Of a DNA stretch of 64,000 bases, positions 21,726 to 30,485 are shown in pieces. The position numbers and the translations under genes were made by a program. The DNA is taken from NCBI GenBank assembly GCA_027459465.1, contig DAIDIH010000122.1, positions 1-64,000 on the forward strand. The letters run 5' to 3'. The stretch is from Bryobacterales bacterium. GTDB taxonomy: Bacteria; Acidobacteriota; Terriglobia; Bryobacterales; Bryobacteraceae. Position 1 is the stretch's first letter, and every line of letters starts with the position of its first letter. The notes under the pieces are model-generated. The model made no database searches. It was not told where the DNA came from and saw only the letters and a list, made by a program, of their open reading frames with translations.

Positions 21726-22562
21726 CTAACTCGCCGCCCGGCTGACAAGGGTCGCCGCTCTTAGCCAGTAGCTTTCGAACAGCCCTTGCATGGCTTCGAT
21801 CATACCGGCGTGGGCGAACATTACGGCTGTCCACGAGGGCTTGGTGACAATCGGGTCGAGCAGGGCGATCATGCCCTCGCGGCTGTCGAAAAGCGCGAGT
21901 TTCATCGGCAGGGAGTCAAGTTCCCTTACTTCGACGCCAGCGGCGACGTAGTCCTCGAGCCGGTGCCGGTGCTCTTCGTCGAGCGTGCCTGCTTGCATCA
22001 GCAGTCGGCACTTTACTCCGCGGGCGCGGGCTTGTTTTACAAGCTGTTCGTCCAGTGGGTCCACGGCATAGGGAGGCCGCGAGAACTCGGCATAGTCCGT
22101 GGTCACTTCGGCGAGCATTTTGCGGTACTGGGTGGCGATCTGTCCCGGTTCGCTGACGATTCGCAGAAAATCGAGGGTGCCACGGCCGCCTTGGCCGCGC
22201 GAATACGCTCCGGCGAGGTCGTCGACCAGACCGTCCGCCATGCGGGCCTGTTCGGTGATTTCCTGCTGGAGGGTCTGTGCCCGCCTCGCGAGGTACCCGG
22301 GGATGGCCAAACCCGGCTCGATCGCCGAAAAGAGCTTGGTCTTTTCCTGGACGACCTGCGCGAACCCTTTCTCGACCAGGCTGTCCAATACCTCGTAAAT
22401 CTTCTGCCGCGGCACGTGCGCCCGCGCCGCCAACTCGAGCGCCTTGAACCGCGGATGCCCGATCAGCACCAGATAGGACCGTGCCTCGTAGGCGTTGAGT
22501 CCCAACTGCTGCAGCCGCCGCCAGAATTGTTGAAAGTCCATCTCCGCCAGATCGTTGGTCAT
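21726..22562 (-). CDS. TrmB-family transcriptional regulator
   Basis: LGLNAYEARSYLVLIGHPRFKALELAARAHVPRQKIYEVLDSLVEKGFAQVVQEKTKLFSAIEP. Start chosen at MTNDLAEMDF; the ORF is open to 22799. Confidence 0.88.
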   Translation of the reverse strand: MTNDLAEMDFQQFWRRLQQLGLNAYEARSYLVLIGHPRFKALELAARAHVPRQKIYEVLDSLVEKGFAQVVQEKTKLFSAIEPGLAIPGYLARRAQTLQQEITEQARMADGLVDDLAGAYSRGQGGRGTLDFLRIVSEPGQIATQYRKMLAEVTTDYAEFSRPPYAVDPLDEQLVKQARARGVKCRLLMQAGTLDEEHRHRLEDYVAAGVEVRELDSLPMKLALFDSREGMIALLDPIVTKPSWTAVMFAHAGMIEAMQGLFESYWLRAATLVSRAAS

Positions 22563-22624
22563 GTTGCCACCTGATGACCGGGGCGCGAGCGTTCCCGCCC
22601 CGGCATCCATTGCCATCCCTTTTG

Positions 22625-22641
22625 ACACCTTTGAGAGGTGT
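22625..22641. promoter_or_regulatory. Inverted repeat ACACCT-N5-AGGTGT upstream of the TrmB-like gene
   Basis: Perfect 6-5-6 palindrome 63 bp upstream of the chosen TrmB start. Confidence 0.4.
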
Positions 22642-22841
22642 GTTCCCGCTTGCTCGCCTCGAAAGAGCATATCAGAAGCGTTTTCTCCTGGCCTCGGGCT
22701 CCGGCGCGGGTGTGCGCACTGTGACTCAAGCCCTTGCCTGATTACAGGTTGGAGTTGCGTCAAATCCCGCATACGATAGCGCGGCGGCTTGGACAGCACG
22801 GCAGTTTTGTTTGGAAGCCCAAGTGCTTAACGAAGCCTTGT

Positions 22842-22857
22842 GGTGTGCGGTTACACC
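22842..22857. promoter_or_regulatory. Inverted repeat GGTGT-N6-ACACC upstream of citrate synthase
   Basis: Same half-site as 22625-22641; 22 bp upstream of the gltA ATG. Confidence 0.4.
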
Positions 22858-22878
22858 TGTACTCTGTGAGTCTTCACC

Positions 22879-24186
22879 ATGGAAAAGAACACCCTCACGA
22901 TCACTGACAACAGGACTGGGAAGTCCTACGAAATTCCCATTACGGATGGCAACATCCGTACCATGGACCTGAGGCAGATCAAGCTCAACGCCGACGACTT
23001 CGGCGTCATGGGTTACGATCCGGCCTTTCTCAACACGGCTTCGTGCCGAAGCAAAATCACCTATATTGATGGCGACAAAGGTATCCTGCAGTATCGTGGC
23101 TACCCGATCGAAGAGCTGGCCGAGCGGTGCAGTTTCCTCGAGGTTGCTTATCTGATACTCAACGGCGAATTACCCACGCCTAAGGAGCTGGACGCGTGGG
23201 TCGATCTGGTCACGCATCACCGGATGCTGCACGAGACGACGAAGTCCTTCCTCGAAGGCTTCCGTTACGACGCTCACCCGATGACGATGCTGATCAGCAC
23301 GGTGGCGGCGCTCTCGACGGTGTATCACGATGCGCGCCACATCCACGACACCGAGACCCGGCGGCTGAACATGGTGCGTCTGATCGCGAAGATGCCTAGC
23401 ATGGCGGCCTACGCCTATCGTCACAGCCTGGGCTTTCCGTACATTTACCCCGACGATCTTCTCACTTACACCGAAAACTTCATGACCATGCTGTTTAAGA
23501 TGGTCGAACCGAAGTATGTGGCGCATCCGGTTCTGGCTCGCGCTCTGGACATTCTGTTCATCCTGCATGCCGACCACGAGCAGAACTGCAGCACGAATGT
23601 GATGCGCAGCGTAGGCAGTTCGCTGGCTGACCCGTTTGTCTGCACTGCGGCCGCGGCTTCGGCTCTGTCCGGTCCGCTGCACGGCGGAGCGAACGAAGAA
23701 GTCCTGAAGATGCTCGACGAGATCGGGACAAAGGCGAGCGTCCCGGCGTTTATCGAAGGCATCAAAGCGGGCAAGGGTAAATTGATGGGCTTCGGCCACC
23801 GGGTGTACAAGAATTACGACCCGCGGGCGCGCATCATCAAGCGCACCGCCGAGGAGGTATTCTCCGTCACCGGACGGAACCCGAAGCTCGACATCGCGCT
23901 CGAACTCGAGCGGATCGCGCTCGAAGACGAGTACTTCGTGAAGCGCAAACTCTATCCCAACGTGGACTTCTACTCCGGGCTGATTTATCAGGCCATGGGC
24001 TTCAAGCCAGAGATGTTCACGGTACTGTTCGCGATCCCGCGCACCGTCGGATGGCTCGCGCAGTGGGAAGAACTGCTGCTGGACTCCGAGCAGAAGATCG
24101 CCCGTCCGCGGCAGGTTTTTGTGGGCCACGCCTTGCGGCATCTGCCGGAAGTGAAGGAACGCGAACACGCGCCGGTTGGCCGGTAG
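22879..24186 (+). CDS. gltA: Citrate synthase
   Basis: GILQYRGYPIEELAERCSFLEVAYLILNGELPT, HADHEQNCSTNVMR, GPLHGGANEEVLKML, MGFGHRVYKNYDPRA. Confidence 0.98.
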   Translation: MEKNTLTITDNRTGKSYEIPITDGNIRTMDLRQIKLNADDFGVMGYDPAFLNTASCRSKITYIDGDKGILQYRGYPIEELAERCSFLEVAYLILNGELPTPKELDAWVDLVTHHRMLHETTKSFLEGFRYDAHPMTMLISTVAALSTVYHDARHIHDTETRRLNMVRLIAKMPSMAAYAYRHSLGFPYIYPDDLLTYTENFMTMLFKMVEPKYVAHPVLARALDILFILHADHEQNCSTNVMRSVGSSLADPFVCTAAAASALSGPLHGGANEEVLKMLDEIGTKASVPAFIEGIKAGKGKLMGFGHRVYKNYDPRARIIKRTAEEVFSVTGRNPKLDIALELERIALEDEYFVKRKLYPNVDFYSGLIYQAMGFKPEMFTVLFAIPRTVGWLAQWEELLLDSEQKIARPRQVFVGHALRHLPEVKEREHAPVGR

Positions 24187-24207
24187 CGAAACGATCTCGT
24201 GCCATAC

Positions 24208-24245
24208 GGCGCCGGGCACCTTACGTCGCCCGGCGCCTATTTTTG
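24208..24245 (+). terminator. Intrinsic terminator of citrate synthase
   Basis: Perfect 10-bp stem GGCGCCGGGC-accttacgtc-GCCCGGCGCC followed by TATTTTTG. Confidence 0.85.
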
Positions 24246-24261
24246 TGTGCGGCGGCCCGCG

Positions 24262-24918
24262 TTAAGAAACGGGCGTTTGGCGGGCGATCCAGCGCATCCA
24301 CTCATCGAGCCCGGCGCCGGTCGAGCAGGACGTTTCCAGGATTTCGATATCCGGGTTGATCTTGCGCGCGTTCTCGCGGGCAAGGTCGAGTTTGAACGGG
24401 ACGTAGGGCAGCAGGTCGACCTTGTTCAAGACCATGAGGCGGGCTTTGCGGAAGATACCCGGGTATTTGAGCGGCTTATCTTCGCCCTCGGTGACGCTGA
24501 GGACAACGATCTTGGCCTGCTCGCCTAAGTCGTAACTGGTCGGACAAACCAGATTGCCGACATTCTCGATGAGAAGTACGTCCAGGCCGTCGAGATTCCA
24601 TCCATCCAGGCCGCGCTCGATCATCCGCGCATCGAGATGACAGGCGCCGGCGGTGGTGATCTGCCGTACCGGGAAGCCGAAAGGAGCGAGGCGCGCGGCG
24701 TCGTTGTCGGTTTGGATGTCCCCGGTGAGAACGGCGACTCGCGTCGACGGGTCGAAGCGGGCGAGGGTGCGTTCGAGCAACGAGGTCTTGCCGGAACCCG
24801 GAGAGCTGATCAGGTTCAGACAGACGATGCGCTTGCTCCGGAAGCTATCGCGGAGGTCAGCGGCGATGCGGTCGTTTTCACTGAGGACTTTCTTTTCGAG
24901 CGGGACTCGTTCCGTCAT
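24262..24918 (-). CDS. hypB: Hydrogenase nickel incorporation GTPase HypB (no N-terminal CxxCGC or His-rich extension)
   Basis: NLISSPGSGKTSLLERT P-loop, TGDIQTDNDA, CHLDARMI, LIENVGNLVCP, VLNKVDLLPY. Confidence 0.97.
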   Translation of the reverse strand: MTERVPLEKKVLSENDRIAADLRDSFRSKRIVCLNLISSPGSGKTSLLERTLARFDPSTRVAVLTGDIQTDNDAARLAPFGFPVRQITTAGACHLDARMIERGLDGWNLDGLDVLLIENVGNLVCPTSYDLGEQAKIVVLSVTEGEDKPLKYPGIFRKARLMVLNKVDLLPYVPFKLDLARENARKINPDIEILETSCSTGAGLDEWMRWIARQTPVS

Positions 24919-25160
24919 TCGTCGAACTCCAGGAAGGCCATTTGTAGCTCGTCTTGCGCGGTGCGTTCAATTTCCAGAGTAACGGAGGCGAACTCGGTGT
25001 CTTTGGCGAGCGCTTCGAAGCAGAAAGTGAGCGAGTTGACGTCGACGCCCGCGAAGTCGCCGAGGCGGAGGCCGATTTTGGAAAGGCGCTCGCCGGGCCG
25101 CAGATCCCACTGCTGGCGCGCCTGATCGAGGATCGCGGTGGCGATGGACAACTCGTGCAT
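24915..25160 (-). CDS. hypA: HypA-like nickel chaperone, 81 aa, lacking the CxxC...CxxC zinc domain
   Basis: MHELSIATAILDQARQQWD...IGLRLGDFAGVDVNSLTFCFEALAKDTEFASVTLEIERTAQDELQMAFLEFDE; position between hypE and hypB. Confidence 0.9.
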   Translation of the reverse strand: MHELSIATAILDQARQQWDLRPGERLSKIGLRLGDFAGVDVNSLTFCFEALAKDTEFASVTLEIERTAQDELQMAFLEFDE

Positions 25161-25164
25161 GAAG

Positions 25165-26175
25165 TCAGCAGATGCGGGGAAGTTGGTCGCCGGCGAGCAT
25201 ATCCACGATGCGTGTCGAGCCGAAGACGGTTCGCAGAGTGACTAGGCCGGGGTTGGCTTCGTTGACGCGGCCGATGACGCGAGCGTCCCGCCCGAGCGGA
25301 TGCGCCTGCATGGCCGCGACGATCGTGTCCGCGGCGGAGGGGGCGGCGATGGCGACGAGTTTGCCTTCGTTGGCCACGTAGAGTGGGTCGAGGCCAAGCA
25401 GTTCGCAGGCGCCACGAACCTCTTCGCGAATCGGAACGGCCTTCTCGTCGATCTGGATGCTGACGCGGGACTGCGCGGCGATTTCGTTGAGCGTGCTGGA
25501 GACGCCGCCGCGGGTGGGGTCGCGGAGGCAGCGGATCTCGCTGCTTGCGGCGAGCATCGCTTCCACCAGCGTGTACAGCGGGGCCGAATCGCTCGCGATG
25601 GGGCAGTCGAATTCCAGCCCTTCACGTTCCGAGAGAATCGCGATGCCGTGGTCCCCGATCGGGCCGCTGAGGATGACCGCGTCACCAGGGCGGGCATGGC
25701 CGGCAGAGAGATTCAGCCCTTCCGGCGCGAGGCCGATGCCGGTGGTGTTGATGAAAAGCTGGTCGCCGCTTCCCTTCTCCACCACTTTCGTGTCGCCGGT
25801 GACGATGGTGACTCCGGCATTGGAAGCCGCGGCGGCGAGCGACTGCGTTACACGCCTGAGCGTGTCGATTTCCAGGCCTTCCTCCAGCACGAACGCTGTG
25901 CTCAGGAACAAGGGACGGGCGCCGCCCATGGCGAGATCGTTGATGGTGCCGTGCACGGCGAGCGAGCCGATGTCGCCGCCCCGGAAAAACAGGGGTTTGA
26001 CCACGAAGGTGTCGGTGGTGAAGGCGAGGCGCGTGCCGTTAACTTCGACAATCGCCTGGTCTTCCAACCGGCCCAGGATGGGGTTGGAAAACGCGGGCAG
26101 GAAGACGTCCCGCATCAGTTCCGCACTCAGCTTGCCGCCGCTGCCATGCCCGAGCAGGACGGTCAGCCGATGCAT
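25165..26175 (-). CDS. hypE: Carbamoyl dehydratase HypE
   Basis: [22 protein letters not shown]-terminal PRIC motif. Confidence 0.97.
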   Translation of the reverse strand: MHRLTVLLGHGSGGKLSAELMRDVFLPAFSNPILGRLEDQAIVEVNGTRLAFTTDTFVVKPLFFRGGDIGSLAVHGTINDLAMGGARPLFLSTAFVLEEGLEIDTLRRVTQSLAAAASNAGVTIVTGDTKVVEKGSGDQLFINTTGIGLAPEGLNLSAGHARPGDAVILSGPIGDHGIAILSEREGLEFDCPIASDSAPLYTLVEAMLAASSEIRCLRDPTRGGVSSTLNEIAAQSRVSIQIDEKAVPIREEVRGACELLGLDPLYVANEGKLVAIAAPSAADTIVAAMQAHPLGRDARVIGRVNEANPGLVTLRTVFGSTRIVDMLAGDQLPRIC

Positions 26176-27263
26176 ACGAGGTTCCTGCGATAGCTATAGT
26201 AGGCGGCACAAGCACCTTCGGAGGAGACCATCGGCGCGCCGAGCGGGTTCTCGGGCGTGCAGAGTGTGCCGAAGGCGGCGCAATCGACCGGCTTCTTCAT
26301 GCCTGTCAGAACTTCGCCGGCAATGCACTGCGCCGGTTCATCGACGCGAAGCGACTCGACATCGTAGACCCGTTCGGCGTCCCAGGCCGCGTATTCGTCG
26401 CGTATGCGGAGGCCGCTCTGGGGAATTTCGCCGATCCCGCGCCATTTGCGGTCCGCGACTTCAAAGACCCGATGCAAGGCCTCTTGCGCTCCCTGGTTGC
26501 CGTCGCGAGTGACAGACCGCACGTACTGGTTTTCCACTCCCGCGCGCCCTTCTTCGAGTTGCGTCACCAGCATGCGGATCGCTTCGAGCAGATCCACGGG
26601 CTCGAATCCGCCGACGACAAACGGGACGCGGTAGTACTCCGCCAGTGGAACGTACTCGCGATAGCCGATGACGGTGCAGACGTGGCCGGGGGCAATGAAG
26701 CCCTGGACGCGATTGCCAGGCGAGTCGAGCAGCGCGCGGATCGCGGGTGGGACGAGGACGTGCGAGGCAAGCATCGAGAAATTCCGCAGTCCTTCGCGGG
26801 CGGCTTGCAGAACCGCCATGGCGTTAGCCGGCGCGGTGGTTTCAAAGCCTACGGCGAAGAAAACGACCTGGCGCTCCGGGTGCTGGCGCGCGATGCGCAC
26901 GGCTTCCATGGGCGAATAGGCGATGCGCACATCGCCGCCGCCGGCCTTCACGCGCAACAAGTCGAGGCGCGAGCCGGGGACGCGCAGCATGTCGCCGTAG
27001 GAGACGAAGGTGACATTCGGGCGGGCGGCGATCGAGATGGCCTTATCGACGACTTCCAGCGGCGTGACGCAGACGGGGCAGCCGGGTCCGTGGACCAACT
27101 CGACTTCGGGCGGCAGCATCTGGTCGATGCCGTATTTCATGAGGGTGTGCGTCTGGCCGCCGCAGATTTCCATCAGCACCCAGGGACCCGTGACGCGCCG
27201 GGCGATCGAGCCGGCGAGAGCACGGGCAATCGAGGCGTCGCGATACTCGTCCAGATACTTCAC
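26163..27263 (-). CDS. hypD: Hydrogenase formation protein HypD
   Basis: [57 protein letters not shown]. Confidence 0.98.
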   Translation of the reverse strand: MKYLDEYRDASIARALAGSIARRVTGPWVLMEICGGQTHTLMKYGIDQMLPPEVELVHGPGCPVCVTPLEVVDKAISIAARPNVTFVSYGDMLRVPGSRLDLLRVKAGGGDVRIAYSPMEAVRIARQHPERQVVFFAVGFETTAPANAMAVLQAAREGLRNFSMLASHVLVPPAIRALLDSPGNRVQGFIAPGHVCTVIGYREYVPLAEYYRVPFVVGGFEPVDLLEAIRMLVTQLEEGRAGVENQYVRSVTRDGNQGAQEALHRVFEVADRKWRGIGEIPQSGLRIRDEYAAWDAERVYDVESLRVDEPAQCIAGEVLTGMKKPVDCAAFGTLCTPENPLGAPMVSSEGACAAYYSYRRNLVCIG

Positions 27264-27502
27264 TCGCCGGGATCCTCCAGCAGGCCCATCTGCTCGAGGA
27301 TCTCATAGGTGCGTTTGGCTTCGGCCTCATCGACGCGGCTGATGGCGAAGCCGACGTGCACCATGACAAAATCGCCGGGCTGCGCTTCCGGGACCCAGTC
27401 CAGATAGGCCTGGCGGGTGATGCCGCCGAACTGAATGCGGCCGACGCGGTTATCGCCGATCTGTTCGGCGTCGAGAATCTTACCGGGGATCGCCAGGCAC
27501 AT
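27260..27502 (-). CDS. hypC: HypC/HybG/HupF family hydrogenase maturation chaperone
   Basis: [58 protein letters not shown]. Confidence 0.97.
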   Translation of the reverse strand: MCLAIPGKILDAEQIGDNRVGRIQFGGITRQAYLDWVPEAQPGDFVMVHVGFAISRVDEAEAKRTYEILEQMGLLEDPGE

Positions 27503-27989
27503 CGCAATACTCCTGTTTGAGGTTGGAAATGAGGCCGCGCGCGGCGGTTACCGCACGCGGGATGGCGGCCATCACGGCGCCGGAAAGGCCGATGCCGGTG
27601 CGTACAGATCCCGCTTCGATGCCGATGATCCAAGTCTGTTCCGGCAACTCACCCAGGAGGGCGGCGAAGCGAAGCAGTTCGGCGCCGCTGCCTTCGTGCG
27701 CGGTGGTGGCCCGGGGCATCGGATGGAGGAAAGGGAACCGCAGGACGTGAAGCGTGCCGGGTGCGCTGCCGAGCGAGACCGCATCGAGCAGGACCACGGC
27801 TTTACGTCCGCTGAGCCGCCCCATCAGAGCGAGGCCCTGCGTCCCGCCGTCGAGATACTCGACGGCGTCATCGTTGCCGGCGTCACGAGCGAGTTCTTCG
27901 AGCATTACCAATCCGGCCGCATCGTCGGTCAGCAGCGCGTTGCCGACGCCAAGTACCAGCAGCGGCGCCTCAACCGAAGAGGTCCGCAC
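27480..27989 (-). CDS. Hydrogenase maturation protease (HyaD/HybD family)
   Basis: LLVLGVGNALLTDDAAGLVMLEELA, DGGTQGLALMGRLSGRKAVVLLDAV. GTG start proposed at VRTSSVEAP; the ORF is open to 28106 but upstream residues overlap the cytochrome b gene. Confidence 0.88.
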   Translation of the reverse strand: MRTSSVEAPLLVLGVGNALLTDDAAGLVMLEELARDAGNDDAVEYLDGGTQGLALMGRLSGRKAVVLLDAVSLGSAPGTLHVLRFPFLHPMPRATTAHEGSGAELLRFAALLGELPEQTWIIGIEAGSVRTGIGLSGAVMAAIPRAVTAARGLISNLKQEYCDVPGDPR

Positions 27990-28009
27990 CTTCCGGGCAC
28001 GGGGCTTTT

Positions 28010-28038
28010 CTTTAACTGACCCAACTTTAGCTGACCCA
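28010..28038. repeat. Short tandem duplication at the cytochrome b stop codon (CTTTAACTGACCCA / CTTTAGCTGACCCA)
   Basis: 13/14 identity at 15-bp offset; both copies carry an in-frame minus-strand TAA. Confidence 0.75.
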
Positions 28039-28746
28039 GCCACCGGGATCAAGGTCGCCCTCCTCGTAGAACTTGAAGCCCGACACGATCGAAGACAGCA
28101 ACCCATTCCGGTACTGGGCGGAGTCGTAGAGAACGATGTAGATGTGCAGAACGAAGAACACCACGAAGCCCCAGGCGAACAGATGATGCCACATGTGGAG
28201 GCGGTATGAACCGCCCATGAGCGGAATCACCCAGCCCACCAGATGGTCCCAGAAGCCGCCGGGGCGGCTCTCGGAAAACATCGCAAAGCCGGTGATGATC
28301 TGCGCCCAGCCAAGGCCGATCACGAACACGGTGTAGGCGAGGCCGGCGAGTGCGTTGTGGCCCAGATGAACGTGGCCGCGTTCGAGTTTCAGGTAGGCGA
28401 CGATCTGACGGGTGAGGTCACGCCACCAGGTTGCGCGCCAGATGAAGGGGAAACCGGAGCGGGCATAGTTGCTTCCCATGTAGAACCAGTAGATCCGTAG
28501 AAGGAAGCTAACCAGAAACACCATGCCCGCGCCGAAGTGGACTTCCCGGACGCGGCCCATGACGAAGTGCTTGTACGCCTCGCCGGCGGGAGAAAGCTGG
28601 GGGGATGCGATGTAGAGTCCGGTGGCGAACAGCGTGGCGAGCGCCAGCACATTCACCCAATGGCAGATGCGGACGGGTAGCTCCCACACGTACTTGCGCC
28701 CATACCGGGCGCCGGAGATGCCGAGATGCAAGGGTCTCGTCGCCAT
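28027..28746 (-). CDS. [NiFe]-hydrogenase b-type cytochrome subunit
   Basis: WELPVRICHWVNVLALATLFATGLYIA, MGRVREVHFGAGMVFLVSFLLRIYWF, LHMWHHLFAWGFVVFFVLHIYIVLYD. Confidence 0.95.
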   Translation of the reverse strand: MATRPLHLGISGARYGRKYVWELPVRICHWVNVLALATLFATGLYIASPQLSPAGEAYKHFVMGRVREVHFGAGMVFLVSFLLRIYWFYMGSNYARSGFPFIWRATWWRDLTRQIVAYLKLERGHVHLGHNALAGLAYTVFVIGLGWAQIITGFAMFSESRPGGFWDHLVGWVIPLMGGSYRLHMWHHLFAWGFVVFFVLHIYIVLYDSAQYRNGLLSSIVSGFKFYEEGDLDPGGWVS

Positions 28747-28758
28747 AAGCGGCCTCCT

Positions 28759-30477
28759 CTAACGAACGACGATTTCGGCCAGTTTACGGCCATCCGGACC
28801 GATGACATGCGAGGCGCAAGCCAGGCAGGGATCGAAAGAATGGATCGTCCGCAGGATCTCAACGGGACGCTGCGGATCGGCCATCGGCGTGCCCATCAGG
28901 GCCGCTTCGTAGGCGCCGTGCTGGCCTTGGGCGTCCTTGGGCGAAGCGTTCCAGGTCGAGGGTACGACCATCTGGTAGCGGGCGATCTTGCCCTCATGGA
29001 TTTTGACCCAGTGGCCGAGGCTCCCGCGCGGAGCCTCGGTGAAGCCGAAACCTTTGGCGTCTGTGGGCCAGGTTGCGGGGGAGAACTTCGTGGTGTCGGC
29101 GGTGGTGGTGTCGCCGCTTTTGAGGTTGGCCATCAGTCGGTCGTACTCCGCCTGCAGCCACCCGACGGCGAGTTTGGTTTCCAAACCTCGCGCCGCCGTC
29201 CGGCCAAGCGTGGAAAACAGCGCCGAGGCGTCCACCTTCAGCCGTCCGAGCCCGTCGTTGACGACTTCTTTGATCTCCGTATTTCCCGAAGCGTAGCCCA
29301 CGATCATCCGGGCAAGCGGGCCGACCTCGACCGCATGGCCCTTCCAACGCGGGCACTTCAGCCAGGAGTATTTGGCGTTCTCGTCCAACTGCTCATAGGG
29401 AGGTTTCGGACCGGTGTAATTGGGTTCGGTCACACCGTCCCAGGGATGCAGCGCCTGCTGGCCGTTGGGGTAGGTGTACCAGGAGTGGGTGACTTCCTCG
29501 CGAACTTGATCGGGGTCGGCGAGGTCGACCGGGAGAACTTCCGCGAGGTTCTTGTTGAGGACCACCCCGCGCGGGAAGCGGAAGTGCGAGGGGTCGTTCA
29601 GGCCGTTCTGCGGGATGTCGCCGTAGGACATGAAACTGCCCAAGCCGCCGCCGTACTTCGTCCATTCCGGATAAAACGAAGCCACGGCAAGCAGGTCCGG
29701 GATGTAGACGCCGTTGACGAAGTCGTCGGCCTGCTTAATCAACTTGCCAACGAGGTTCAACCGCTCAATGTTGATCGCGTTGTCTCCATTTAACGAGATC
29801 GCCGAAGCAACGCCGCCGACCTGGTAGTGGGGATGGGGATTCTTGCCGCCGAAGACGGTGTGAATCTTGATGATGTCCTTCTGCCAGCGGAGTGCTTCGA
29901 GGTAGTGCGCCACCGCCATCAGGTTGGCTTCGGGGGGAAGTTTGTAAGCCGGATGGCCCCAATATGCGTTCTGGAAAATGCCGAGCTGGCCGCTTTCGAC
30001 GAATTTTTTCAGCGTGTTCTGGGTGTCGGTGAAGTAGCCTGGGGTGGACGTGGGCCAGTGTGGGGAAACGGTCTGAGCAAGATCGGCGGTGGCCTTGGGA
30101 TTAGCCTTGAGCGCCGAGACCACGTCCACCCAGTCGAGCGCGTGCAGGTGATAAAAGTGGATGACGTGATCCTGCACGTGCTGTGTCAGCTCCATGATGT
30201 TGCGGATGATCTGCGCATTGCGCGGGACATCGATGGCGAGCGCATTTTCGACCGCCCGGACCGAGGCCAGCGCGTGAACGGTGGTGCAGACGCCGCAGAT
30301 GCGCTCGCAGAACGCCCAAGCGTCGCGGGGATCGCGGCCTTCGAGAATTACTTCGATGCCGCGCCACATGGTGCCGGTGGAGGCGGCGTTTTCAATGACG
30401 TTATGGTCATTCAGCATCGCCTCGATACGGAGGTGGCCTTCAATGCGTGTGATGGGATCAACGACAACTCGTTTCAT
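28759..30477 (-). CDS. [NiFe]-hydrogenase large subunit (group 1 uptake type)
   Basis: N-terminal FCERICGVCTTVHALAS and C-terminal DPCLACASH ligand motifs; processing site followed by VIGPDGRKLAEIVVR. Confidence 0.98.
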   Translation of the reverse strand: MKRVVVDPITRIEGHLRIEAMLNDHNVIENAASTGTMWRGIEVILEGRDPRDAWAFCERICGVCTTVHALASVRAVENALAIDVPRNAQIIRNIMELTQHVQDHVIHFYHLHALDWVDVVSALKANPKATADLAQTVSPHWPTSTPGYFTDTQNTLKKFVESGQLGIFQNAYWGHPAYKLPPEANLMAVAHYLEALRWQKDIIKIHTVFGGKNPHPHYQVGGVASAISLNGDNAINIERLNLVGKLIKQADDFVNGVYIPDLLAVASFYPEWTKYGGGLGSFMSYGDIPQNGLNDPSHFRFPRGVVLNKNLAEVLPVDLADPDQVREEVTHSWYTYPNGQQALHPWDGVTEPNYTGPKPPYEQLDENAKYSWLKCPRWKGHAVEVGPLARMIVGYASGNTEIKEVVNDGLGRLKVDASALFSTLGRTAARGLETKLAVGWLQAEYDRLMANLKSGDTTTADTTKFSPATWPTDAKGFGFTEAPRGSLGHWVKIHEGKIARYQMVVPSTWNASPKDAQGQHGAYEAALMGTPMADPQRPVEILRTIHSFDPCLACASHVIGPDGRKLAEIVVR

Positions 30478-30485
30478 GGCTCACC

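Noticed and set aside
23170-24219. 349-aa minus-strand ORF antisense to citrate synthase
   Set aside because: Shadow ORF in a high-GC gene; composition rich in R/H/Q with no recognisable domain.
28726-29793. 355-aa plus-strand ORF antisense to the hydrogenase large subunit
   Set aside because: High-GC antisense shadow ORF; the minus-strand frame has unmistakable catalytic motifs.
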